This document shows, in pieces, positions 24,324 to 32,604 of a stretch of 64,000 nt of DNA; within the stretch, counting starts at the first letter, position 1; each line of letters starts with the position of its first letter. The position numbers were made by a program, and so were the translations under genes. The DNA is from Bacillus piscicola (GTDB lineage: Bacteria > Bacillota > Bacilli > Bacillales > Marinococcaceae), in assembly GCF_022458745.1 (NCBI RefSeq), contig NZ_JAJJJF010000007.1:1-64000 (forward strand), given 5' to 3'. Under the pieces are notes generated by a model. It saw only the letters and a list, made by a program, of their open reading frames with translations. It did no database searches and had not been told where the DNA came from.

Positions 24324-25921
24324 AGTATGACCTCCTCTTTTTCCCTACTCTTTACGTCTCGCGAACAGACAACAGGGAAACGGCTGTGCGACTGCCAGAC
24401 GATGGAGTGCGCTTGCCAGTCCGGTTGTTCGCCCGGGTAGTCACTCCGAATATGAGCCCCGCGTGTTTCCGTCCGTTTTAACGCAGCGTGCGTAATAAGA
24501 AACGCAGTCGTCAGCATATTTTTTAATTCGATCTCCTCTTTGTCGGCGGCAGGGTCGTACGGGCTTTCGATAAAAGCTTGATAGGAGTCAAGCCACTCCG
24601 CCATGCGCCGCAGCCCCTCTCTGTCTTTGACGATACCGACCCATTGGTCCATGGTGGTTTTCAATTCCTGCAGGCTCGGTTTCCGAAAAGATGGAACGGT
24701 TGCCGGCAGCTTGAGCATGGTTTGACGCGTGCGCCTTTGTTGCGGCGGTACAGGAAGGGCGTTTGCGAGCAGTAAAGCGGACGCGGCGCCTTCCAACAAG
24801 GAGTTGCTTGCGAGGCGGTTGGCCCCGTGCATGCCGGTGCAGGCAGTCTCTCCGATCGCGTACAGGCCGGGGATACTCGTGGTGCCGCATGCATCCGCTG
24901 CGACCCCGCCCATCATAAAGTGCGCACCGGGGCGTACGGGAAGCAGTCCTTTTTCCACCTCGATCCCGTTTTCACGTAAGCGCTTCGTGATCGTCGGGAA
25001 TTTCTTTTCAAAGTCTGGAATGGCCCGAATGGAAAGAAAAACATCCTTCCCGGCCTGGCGGGTGTCATGCACCGCTTTCGCCACGACCGCGCGCGGCGCC
25101 AGATCACCAAGCTCATGCCGCCCTTTCATAATCGGTGTCCCGTTTTCGTCAAGGAGCACACCGCCTTCCCCGCGGATCGCCTCTGACAACAGACCGGCTC
25201 CCTTTCCTGCGGCGAACAACATCGTCGGATGAAATTGCAAAAACTCCATGTCGACAAGCTCAGCACCGGCCCGCCACGCGATCGCATAACCGTCACCGGT
25301 CGCTTCTTCCGCATTGGATGTCACCGAGTAAAGCTGGCCGCAACCACCCGTAGCAAGCACCGTGTACGAAGCATGAATGGTCAGGCGGCTGCCACTTTCA
25401 TCTGTGCCGATGACCCCTATGCAGGTGTCATTTTCGATTATTGCGTCTTGGATGGTTACCTTTTCTAGCATGGTCACCTGAACGGGAAGCGCAAGACGAA
25501 GCTGTTTCATAATCTCGCGCCCGGTCGCGTCCCCGCCCGCATGGAAAATCCGCCGGCAGCTGTGCGCCCCTTCTTTTGCCAAATGAAAACGGCCGTCCTC
25601 CTTCTGATCAAAAAGGACTCCGTACTGGAGAAGCCGCCCCATCACGTGCGGCGCCTCCTTGACGAGCGCCTCTACGGCATCTGGCGCATTCAACCCGCCG
25701 CCACACGCAAGCGTATCGTCTACGTGCAGCGCCGCTTGTTGTTCGTTTTTATCCAAAGAAGCAGCAATCCCGCCTTGTGCTTTTTCCGAGTTCCCCGCTC
25801 CGCATGTCGATTTCGATACGAGCGTTACTGTCATTTTTTTCGATAGTTCGATAGCAGCCAGCATACCGGCAATCCCGCTGCCCACGATGACCGCATCCGT
25901 GTGGATCATAGACTCTTCCAT
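24320..25921 (-). CDS. nadB: L-aspartate oxidase
   Basis: Flavoenzyme oxidising aspartate to iminoaspartate, the first step of de novo NAD synthesis. 533 residues. FAD loop VIVGSGIAGMLAAIE (~11-25), a second ATGGCGQLYSVTSNAEEATGDG segment (~190-211), the active-site stretch with LGDLAPRAVVAKAV, and the C-terminal GANRLASNSLLEG. First gene of nadBCA, with a GGGAGGAGGGG ribosome site. Expression is probably controlled by NiaR through the site at 25982. Confidence 0.94.
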   Translation of the reverse strand: MEESMIHTDAVIVGSGIAGMLAAIELSKKMTVTLVSKSTCGAGNSEKAQGGIAASLDKNEQQAALHVDDTLACGGGLNAPDAVEALVKEAPHVMGRLLQYGVLFDQKEDGRFHLAKEGAHSCRRIFHAGGDATGREIMKQLRLALPVQVTMLEKVTIQDAIIENDTCIGVIGTDESGSRLTIHASYTVLATGGCGQLYSVTSNAEEATGDGYAIAWRAGAELVDMEFLQFHPTMLFAAGKGAGLLSEAIRGEGGVLLDENGTPIMKGRHELGDLAPRAVVAKAVHDTRQAGKDVFLSIRAIPDFEKKFPTITKRLRENGIEVEKGLLPVRPGAHFMMGGVAADACGTTSIPGLYAIGETACTGMHGANRLASNSLLEGAASALLLANALPVPPQQRRTRQTMLKLPATVPSFRKPSLQELKTTMDQWVGIVKDREGLRRMAEWLDSYQAFIESPYDPAADKEEIELKNMLTTAFLITHAALKRTETRGAHIRSDYPGEQPDWQAHSIVWQSHSRFPVVCSRDVKSREKEEVIL

Positions 25922-25981
25922 CTCACCCCTCCTCCCGTTTTCCTGTGAATCTATGTATAGGTTGTCGCTAGTTTTGTTTTT

Positions 25982-26001
25982 ACATGTGTCTTGACATCTA
26001 T
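25982..26001. promoter_or_regulatory. NiaR (YrxA)-like operator upstream of nadBCA
   Basis: Imperfect palindrome ACATGTGTC-TT-GACATCTAT at 25982-26001, about 60 bp upstream of nadB. NiaR, the nicotinate-responsive repressor of Bacillus nad genes, recognises palindromes with a TGTC-TT-GACA core. The niaR gene itself is not in the window. The remaining nadB-nifS gap (25922-26375) holds repeat array J. Confidence 0.6.
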
Positions 26002-26109
26002 ATTTACATAAAATTAAACTAGTGACAATACCCCGTAACGAAAAACTTGTGAAAAAATGAGCAAAAGGGGGAAACCAGGTCTCCGTTTCGAGGAATGCAG
26101 CTGGAGTTG

Positions 26110-26345
26110 GGCTGAAGTGATCTCAGGAGCGCTTCTTAAGACCAACATTCGGTTGATGTAAGGCGTGATTGGTCTCACGCACGCTTCTTAAGACCAACAT
26201 TCGGTTGGAGTAAGGCGAATTTGGTCTCAGGGACGATTTATAAGACCGATAATCTACCGAATTTTGAATAAAGCGGTAACATGAATCTTTTATAAAACTA
26301 ATAATCTGCTTGGACGAGGATAAAGTGGTCTCATAGCTTGTAGTT
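26110..26345 (+). repeat. 52-bp phased repeat array J (GGTCTT family)
   Basis: Four to five units between nadB and nifS. AAGAC anchors at 26138, 26190 and 26242, and a decayed AAAAC at 26294, all 52 bp apart. Motif GGTCTC-N13-AAGACC with spacer AACATTCGGTTG. Same motif, spacing and plus-strand direction as array C. Confidence 0.9.
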
Positions 26346-26375
26346 TTTTAGATTACGAGAAAAGAGGGAGCTGGA

Positions 26376-27503
26376 ATGATTTATTTAGACTACTGCGCGA
26401 CGACGCCGATGAGGGACGAAGCGCTTGAGACGTATGTACAGGCGTGTCGTTCGTTTAGCGGGAATGAACAGAGTTTGCATGATTACGGGGAGGAAGCAAA
26501 GCAGTTACTCCACTACTGCCGTGAAGAAATAGCCGCGCTTATCGGTGGTCATCCGCACGGGGTTTATTTTACAAATGGTGGTTCAGACAGTAACATCACG
26601 GCCTTACTCAGTTTAGCGTACGGGAACAGCGCGCGGGGCCGACATATTATTACGTCTCCTTTCGAGCATCCTTCCGTTTACCAGGCGCTTGGAAAATTGC
26701 AGGAAGAAGGGTTCACCGTTGAGGAGGCAGCTGCAAAGCCGAATGGGGAAGTGTGTCTGGAGTCAATCGCTTCGTTAATACGCGAAGATACGATACTCAT
26801 CACTGTTTGCCACGCGAGCAGTGAAACCGGCGTGATTCAGCCGCTTGCCGAGATTGGGAAGCTCGCGAGCGATGCGGTGTTCCATACCGATGCGGTGCAG
26901 ACGTTTGCAAAAGTACCGCTCGACGTGACCGCCCTCCGCCTTGATGCCATTTCGATGTCCGCGCACAAAATTTACGGTCCGAAAAATACCGGCGCCTGTT
27001 ACATCGCCCCACATGTGCGCTGGAAAAGTATCTATCCCGGCGTTTCTCATCAAGACGGATTTAAACCGGGAACCGTTGATGTGCCTGGAATTGCGGCGTT
27101 CACCACGGCGGCGCGAGTGATGCATGATCAGCTCGAGGCGAACCGGGACAGATGGCAGAACATGCAGCGCTCTTTTTTACAACAAGTCGACGAGGAAACT
27201 TTTACATTATTCGGTGATCCGGTCAAGCGCCTCCCGCATCACCTTGCGTTAGGGGCGCGGGGGTACGAAGGACAGTGGATGTTGCTGGAGTGCAACCGCC
27301 GCGGTATCGCCATTTCCTCTGGCAGCGCCTGCCAATCGTCCCTGTCCGCCCCGCCGAAAAGCTTACTCGCGATGGGCTACACCCCGGAAGACGCCCACAG
27401 CCTGTTTCGGATCAGCTTCGGCATTCATACAACCGATGAACACCTTGAAAAAACAGCCGCCGCGCTTCAGGAAATAACGGCGCGCTCTCAAACAAACGTG
27501 TGA
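26376..27503 (+). CDS. nifS: Cysteine desulfurase, NifS type linked to NAD synthesis
   Basis: 375 residues, PLP enzyme releasing sulfur from cysteine. PLP lysine is Lys198 in SAHKIYGP; His98 in FEHPS and the active-site Cys319 in SSGSACQSSL are present. Short loop after the catalytic Cys and divergent position from nadBCA identify it as the NifS orthologue that loads the NadA iron-sulfur cluster in B. subtilis. A 52-bp repeat array lies in its upstream region; the distance from the NiaR-like site is about 375 bp, much longer than in B. subtilis. Confidence 0.92.
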   Translation: MIYLDYCATTPMRDEALETYVQACRSFSGNEQSLHDYGEEAKQLLHYCREEIAALIGGHPHGVYFTNGGSDSNITALLSLAYGNSARGRHIITSPFEHPSVYQALGKLQEEGFTVEEAAAKPNGEVCLESIASLIREDTILITVCHASSETGVIQPLAEIGKLASDAVFHTDAVQTFAKVPLDVTALRLDAISMSAHKIYGPKNTGACYIAPHVRWKSIYPGVSHQDGFKPGTVDVPGIAAFTTAARVMHDQLEANRDRWQNMQRSFLQQVDEETFTLFGDPVKRLPHHLALGARGYEGQWMLLECNRRGIAISSGSACQSSLSAPPKSLLAMGYTPEDAHSLFRISFGIHTTDEHLEKTAAALQEITARSQTNV

Positions 27504-27530
27504 TTGATAAGGAGAAGAAACAGTGCGATT

Positions 27531-28070
27531 ATGCGACGTCATCCACTCCCCGATGACGTCGTTATTTTCGCAACTGCAAGGTTTCACGACTTCATTCACC
27601 CGCTACGACGTCGCTGTTTTCATGACCGCACAATTTCGTAGCTTCATCCAGCCCTTATGACGTCGTTATTTTTACAACTGCTCAACTTCGCGACTTCAGC
27701 CAGCCCTTATGAGGTCGTTATTTTCGCAACTACACGGTTTCGCGACTTCATTCATCCCCTATGGTGTTGCTATTTTCACAACTGAACAATTTCACGGCTT
27801 CATTCATCCTCTATGACGTCGTTATTTTCACAACTGCACAATTTCGCGGCTTCATCCACCCCCGATGGCGTCGTTATTTTCACAACTGCACAATTTCGTA
27901 GCTTCATCCAGCCCTTATGACGTCGCTATTTTCACAACTGCACAATTTCGTGACTTCATCCACCCCCTATGACGTCGCTATTTATACAACTACTCGATTT
28001 CGCGACTTCATCCACCCTCTATGATGTCGTTATCTGCACAACTGTGCGGTTTCACGACGTCACTCGCTCG
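27531..28070 (+). repeat. 52-bp phased repeat array E (CGACGTCAT family)
   Basis: Ten units behind nifS. Anchors (G of GACGTC or its equivalent) at 27555, 27607, 27659, 27711, 27763, 27815, 27867, 27919, 27971 and 28023, exactly 52 bp each. The variable segment is mostly ACAACTGCACAATTTCG. No gene between 27504 and 28148. Confidence 0.96.
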
Positions 28071-28148
28071 CTTGTATTTTTTCTTAAAGCTCAGAAAAAA
28101 GTAATGTGTTATATTAGATTATATTTAATTCGATAGGGGTGTTAACGA

Positions 28149-28337
28149 TTGGTGAAAAATGTACCTTTCTTGATGGCAATGTTAATAGTTGGTAGTGGTG
28201 CTTTCGTTATTTCTTTGACTACTGAACTTCCGCAATTTGCAAAATGGTTGCTATTACTAGTTGCTGTCGTTTTATCTATATGGAGTGCGGTTGCATTGAT
28301 CATACACGCAGGCATACAAAGACTTAATGACAACTGA
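28149..28337 (+). CDS. Small two-helix membrane protein
   Basis: 62 residues. Starts with TTG at 28149 (AGGGGTG ribosome site 8 nt upstream); GTG at 28152 is an alternative. Helices at ~6-25 and ~33-55, short basic N-terminus and polar tail RLNDN. Followed directly by a strong terminator. No family recognised. Confidence 0.55.
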   Translation: MVKNVPFLMAMLIVGSGAFVISLTTELPQFAKWLLLLVAVVLSIWSAVALIIHAGIQRLNDN

Positions 28338-28379
28338 GCAGCAGTAGTTGATTGATTCGTTCATCAACTGCTGTTTTTT
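28337..28379 (+). terminator. Terminator of the small membrane gene
   Basis: CAGCA..GTTGAT/ATCAAC-TGCTG (28339-28352, 28363-28373) followed by TTTTTT on the plus strand. The next 205 bp to ilvE hold no recognisable T-box leader or CodY box of good quality. Confidence 0.87.
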
Positions 28380-28585
28380 CTTCCCACCTCACTTAAACGC
28401 CTCCTTCCCCCCCATTCTCTTACCCATTTCAAGAAAGCAACAATCTATACGAAAACGGCCTAATGAAAAAGGGGTGTCTTCTGACTTTGGTAGCGGGGCC
28501 CCTATTCTTTCCTACTGAAAAATTACAGCTTTTGGAGTAAACTAGAGGGACGTTGAATTTTTAAGTTGAAAAAGGGGATGTCTGG

Positions 28586-29665
28586 ATGGCACTTGAGTTA
28601 ACGATTCACGAGAGGACCGACAAAAAAACGAAGCCGGATTATAATGATTTGAGCTTCGGTACGAATTTTACAGATCATATGTTTGTGATGGATTATGACA
28701 AGGAACAAGGGTGGCATGATGCGCGGATTACGCCGTATGAACCGGTTTCACTGGATCCGTCGGCGCTTGTTTTTCATTACGGGCAGGCGGTGTTTGAGGG
28801 GCTGAAAGCGTACAAAGCGAATGGCGAAATACTTCTGTTCCGTCCTGAAAAAAATTTCGAGCGCCTGAATATCTCCAATGAACGGATGAATATTCCACAA
28901 GTGGATGAATCGTTTTTGGTGGAAGCGCTCCAAACGCTTGTACATATGGACCAGGACTGGATTCCGACGAAGAAAGGACAGTCCTTGTATATCCGTCCGT
29001 TCGTAATCGCGACGGAGCCGGTGATTAATGTAAAGCCTTCCTCCCAGTATAAACTCATGATTATTCTTTCGCCGGTCGGGGCTTATTACTCGAATTCGGA
29101 TCAGATGAGCCCGGTGAAAATTTACGTGGAAGATGAGTTTGTTCGTTCGGTCAAGGGTGGGGTCGGCTTCACAAAGACGTCGGGCAACTACGCCGCGAGT
29201 TTGCGTGCGCAGACGAAGGCGACTGAGCTTGGCTATGACCAAGTGCTGTGGCTTGATGCGCTTGAGAAAAAGTACGTGGAAGAAGTCGGCAGCATGAATA
29301 TTTTCTTCAAAATAAACGGGGAAGTGGTAACGCCGGCGCTCAACGGGAGCATCCTTGCCGGGGTTACCCGTGATTCGGTCATTGAGTTGTTGAAGCATTG
29401 GGGCTACACCGTACAGGAGCGGCGCCTTTCCATGGAAGAAATTGCGGAAGCACACAAAGATGGTACGCTTGAAGAAGTATTCGGCACCGGTACCGCGGCC
29501 GTTATTTCACCGGTCGGCATGTTAAAGTGGAAAGACAAAGAGATGGTGGTCAACAACAAGGAGACGGGAAAACTCTCTCTCGACCTGTACCAAACCATTG
29601 CCGGGATTCAAACCGGAGAGGAAAAAGATCCATTCGGGTGGACGGTTCCGGTAGAGGTAAAATAA
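28586..29665 (+). CDS. ilvE: Branched-chain amino acid aminotransferase
   Basis: Transaminates between leucine, isoleucine, valine and their 2-oxoacids. 359 residues, the long BCAT form shared with B. subtilis YwaA. Signatures: FHYGQAVFEGLKAYK (~63-77), YIRPFVIATEP, the PLP lysine Lys197 in VGFTKTSGNYAAS, LWLDALEKKYVEEVGSMN and GVTRDSVIEL. Ribosome site AAAGGGG. Monocistronic; no ilv or leu genes nearby, suggesting a catabolic or general-purpose BCAT. Confidence 0.94.
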   Translation: MALELTIHERTDKKTKPDYNDLSFGTNFTDHMFVMDYDKEQGWHDARITPYEPVSLDPSALVFHYGQAVFEGLKAYKANGEILLFRPEKNFERLNISNERMNIPQVDESFLVEALQTLVHMDQDWIPTKKGQSLYIRPFVIATEPVINVKPSSQYKLMIILSPVGAYYSNSDQMSPVKIYVEDEFVRSVKGGVGFTKTSGNYAASLRAQTKATELGYDQVLWLDALEKKYVEEVGSMNIFFKINGEVVTPALNGSILAGVTRDSVIELLKHWGYTVQERRLSMEEIAEAHKDGTLEEVFGTGTAAVISPVGMLKWKDKEMVVNNKETGKLSLDLYQTIAGIQTGEEKDPFGWTVPVEVK

Positions 29666-29763
29666 CCGCAACCAACTGCATAAAGAAAACGAGGCTGGGA
29701 CAAATCTGACACACGTAACTGAAAAATCGAACATTAAGATTGTGTACGTATAAACTAAGTGTA

Positions 29764-29877
29764 GTCAAAATACGAAGACTCCTGCGGGAACAGCACGAGC
29801 CGAAGATCCACTTGGTAAAGGGTTTTACTTTACCAAGTTAGCTGAGGCCGTGCCCGCGGAAAGCGAAGTATTTTGAC
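29764..29877. repeat. Dispersed Bacillaceae-type palindromic element (copy 3)
   Basis: Bounded by a perfect 10-bp inverted repeat GTCAAAATAC/GTATTTTGAC (29764-29773, 29868-29877). Inside: GACTCCTGCGGGAACAGC, a central hairpin CTTGGTAAAG/CTTTACCAAG (29811-29820, 29828-29837), and GCCGTGCCCGCGGAAAGCG. This is the typical outline of intergenic palindromes in Bacillus-group genomes. It lies behind ilvE in the 29666-30006 gap. Confidence 0.7.
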
Positions 29878-29908
29878 GAAACAACGTTTATGATTACTGT
29901 CTTACCTT

Positions 29909-29947
29909 AATAATCCGAACTGATTGTATCCAATCGTTCGGATTATT
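29909..29947. terminator. Long palindrome between convergent genes
   Basis: 12-bp perfect arms AATAATCCGAAC/GTTCGGATTATT (29909-29920, 29936-29947) extended inward by GATTG/CAATC. No long T-run, but the position between convergent ilvE and the gene at 30007 fits a bidirectional terminator. Confidence 0.55.
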
Positions 29948-30006
29948 CTGTGCGTAATATAATTTTATCCCGGCACCGTTTTTTGGTGCTGTCCTATAAT
30001 TTTTTG

Positions 30007-30495
30007 TTACATTTCGTTGGTTTTGCCAGTGGGAACAGGCTGAAGTTTCTGCGGTTGCTTGGTTTTTTTGGCCGTGAACCGGAAAACAAGATTAAAAGAG
30101 AGAAGGAGCAAGACGAGAAAAAGCACGTCAAAAAAGACGATGATCGTGGTAAGTTTGGAAGACATGAGTACCATATTGCCGGTCATCGCCCCCATCATGC
30201 CGCCCATAATCCCTTCGACCGTGCCGCTCAGCATGACAAACGGATCAAAAAGCAGGCCGAGAAGGCAGCCGATCAACACGCCGTATGTGGTGGCGATAAT
30301 CGTGGCGAGTACGAAATCGGTGCCGAGGACGATCCCGAGCAAAAACCCAAAAAAGAGACTCAGCATCATACTGACTGACATAACGATAATATGGGCATGA
30401 ATGCTTGATGCGCGGAACCGGTCTTTTTCCTTATAAATGGCAGCCAGTAAACCGATGGAAAGCAGCGTGATGATAAGTAAGTTTGCTATCAACAT
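30007..30495 (-). CDS. Hypothetical four-helix membrane protein
   Basis: 162 residues with hydrophobic segments at ~1-20, ~35-60, ~62-85 and ~115-140. Glycine- and methionine-rich middle (GIMGGMMGAMTGNMVLMSS), His pair SIHAHIIVM at ~31-39, and a polar Lys/Gln/Pro-rich tail. The Met-rich GGMMGAMTG stretch could bind copper (inference). It lies between ilvE and the copper amine oxidase, but its own promoter region and the 137-bp gap argue against one operon. No named family recognised. Confidence 0.6.
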   Translation of the reverse strand: MLIANLLIITLLSIGLLAAIYKEKDRFRASSIHAHIIVMSVSMMLSLFFGFLLGIVLGTDFVLATIIATTYGVLIGCLLGLLFDPFVMLSGTVEGIMGGMMGAMTGNMVLMSSKLTTIIVFFDVLFLVLLLLSFNLVFRFTAKKTKQPQKLQPVPTGKTNEM

Positions 30496-30632
30496 GGTGG
30501 TTCATCCTCCCCCTTGTGATGAATGTAGCAGCATGACGCGGAAGATCATGCTGCTAAATCGAAACTACCATTCATGCAATAAGAGACATCCCCCTCTCTT
30601 AAATGGTTGGCATTAGGGTCTCTCAAACGCTT

Positions 30633-32555
30633 TTAGTGGCAGCAGTCTTCGTCGTTTTTCGGCTTTGATGGCGGTACGTCAAGGCTTGGGTTTCTGTCGA
30701 AAAAGCCGGATGGTTTTAGGGTGAAGCCCATGTAGGCTGTCGGCATGACCGGCCAATCTTCCGGGCGGGTGACGTGGTGGTGGCCCATCGTGTACCACAC
30801 GACGACATCGGTGTTTTCGACATTTCTGTCGGCCGCTGTCCACTTCACGAGTCCTTCGCCGCCTTCATGCTGATTAATGTAGGTCCCGGCCGCGTATTTC
30901 TCCTCGGCTTGAAACGGGGTCACCCAGAGGTGGTTTTTAATAAAGCCGGCCCGTTTCATTAAACTTGATTCGTCATGGGCAAACGGGAAGCAGTTTTCGC
31001 CTGGGAAGAGCTTGTAGCCGACCGGTTCGCCGACGATATTTTTCTTCTCCGGATTGATGAATTTCCAGTAGCGGGCCGTTTCCAAGTTCAGGTTGCGGCG
31101 TGCTTCGGACTCTGTTTTTAACACGGTTGACTTCGCAAGGAAGCCGTTCTGATACGGGTTATGCTCGCCTTTCGTGTCAGGTTCTGTATTGACTTCGACG
31201 ACAGAGTTATTCAGGCCGTCGACCATCATATCCATGCGCACGTTAAAGAAGTGCTGGTGATTCGGCGCCATCAGCTGCGGAGCCACAAGACTGCCGTATT
31301 TGGATTTTTCTCCTGGATGCATGGCCCGTGTGTGGACGATGCCGGTGAGCTTCACTTCATGTTCAATCGTGCCGTCCTGATAAAAATACCAGAAGAAGCC
31401 GTATTCATAGTTTCCTACCGTTGAAATGCTCGATAACACAAGACGGCGTGAACGGCGCACTTCGACTTCCTCGGTCGCCCAGTCTGTATGTTTCCACAAA
31501 ATCCCGTAGTCTTCTTCGTGAAGACAAATCGCGTTTTTAATGATGATCGGATTCCCTTCACTGTCAGAGAGTGCGGCATCGAAGTAACGAATTTCACCGA
31601 GGCAGTCACAGCCGAGCGTTAGCGAGTTGACAAGCATGCCGATTCCGTATTCTCCGTTATCAAACGCATTGTTGCGGTTCACCGGGGGATTCGGGTCCCC
31701 GTACGGCACGACCATTTCCGACAGGGATGCCCGGTACAGAACAGGCCGGTCTTCTCCTTTGTCTTCATACGTCACGTTGTGGAGGACGAGCCCTTCCCGC
31801 TGGTTAAATCCGAAGCGGATGTTCCATTTTTGCCAGGCGATGTTGTGGCCGTCTATTTGAAAACTCGGTCCTTCCGGTTGGGTAATCTCGAGCGGTTTAA
31901 TGTCGTCCCTAAATTTTTCAATCGATGCCTGATTGTAGTTACCGTCAAGCGGCGGCAGTGGATACGTTTCATTGTCGACGACTTCGATTACTTCCATTTT
32001 GTTAAGGTCGACATACGCATATAGTCCGGAGATCGGGCGGGCATAGCCGTTGTCGAACTCGGAGGTTTTTTTGAAACAAATTGCCCGCGCGAGCCGGATT
32101 CCTTTTTCCTCTTCATGACCGAAATTCCCCGCCGACCACGGGTCTACTTTGATATGTTCAAAACTGTCAATGCCGCGCTTCCGGAATGCTGCCTGCATGT
32201 CGGGATGATTTTTGACGACATTCTCACATTCCTCGAATTCATCAAGCATAATATTCGGCTGTACGCCCGGAATGTGCGTCCAGGAAGTTACTTTCGCATC
32301 ATTTAAGTTTACCGTTGCTTCGTATGTTTTTGCCTCGGCATTGTTTAATAGCATGATCAGAACATCCCGCTGAATAATGTCTCCTTTCTTAAAATTCAGC
32401 ACTACCTCCTTTGCCGGTTCGATGAGTGACACATTCGCAAAACGGTATTCTTTTCCGAGGTTCTTCTCTTTTTTCAAAATGGCAGCTGCATTTTCTATTT
32501 CCTCTGCCGTCAATGGCTCAAGCGGATGGTTCACCTGCATCGTTTCTTTCAACAT
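30633..32555 (-). CDS. Copper-containing primary-amine oxidase
   Basis: Oxidises primary amines (tyramine, phenylethylamine, histamine or aliphatic amines) to aldehyde, ammonia and peroxide. 640 residues, no signal peptide, so cytoplasmic as in Arthrobacter. The topaquinone precursor is Tyr383 in GNYEYG (consensus N-Y-D/E); the catalytic base is Asp299 in AFDNGEYGIG; copper ligands are His433 and His435 in NHQHFF and a His in HHHVTRPEDWP near the C-terminus. Its aldehyde product would go to the dehydrogenase encoded just upstream. C-terminal tail ends in CCH. Confidence 0.94.
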   Translation of the reverse strand: MLKETMQVNHPLEPLTAEEIENAAAILKKEKNLGKEYRFANVSLIEPAKEVVLNFKKGDIIQRDVLIMLLNNAEAKTYEATVNLNDAKVTSWTHIPGVQPNIMLDEFEECENVVKNHPDMQAAFRKRGIDSFEHIKVDPWSAGNFGHEEEKGIRLARAICFKKTSEFDNGYARPISGLYAYVDLNKMEVIEVVDNETYPLPPLDGNYNQASIEKFRDDIKPLEITQPEGPSFQIDGHNIAWQKWNIRFGFNQREGLVLHNVTYEDKGEDRPVLYRASLSEMVVPYGDPNPPVNRNNAFDNGEYGIGMLVNSLTLGCDCLGEIRYFDAALSDSEGNPIIIKNAICLHEEDYGILWKHTDWATEEVEVRRSRRLVLSSISTVGNYEYGFFWYFYQDGTIEHEVKLTGIVHTRAMHPGEKSKYGSLVAPQLMAPNHQHFFNVRMDMMVDGLNNSVVEVNTEPDTKGEHNPYQNGFLAKSTVLKTESEARRNLNLETARYWKFINPEKKNIVGEPVGYKLFPGENCFPFAHDESSLMKRAGFIKNHLWVTPFQAEEKYAAGTYINQHEGGEGLVKWTAADRNVENTDVVVWYTMGHHHVTRPEDWPVMPTAYMGFTLKPSGFFDRNPSLDVPPSKPKNDEDCCH

Positions 32556-32604
32556 ATTTTCCTCTCCCTTTCGTCATTGTATTTGGCAAAAACCCCATTT
32601 ATTC

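Noticed and set aside
28380-28585. T-box leader upstream of ilvE
   Set aside because: No AGGGTGG T-box sequence, specifier loop or antiterminator was found in the 205-bp leader.
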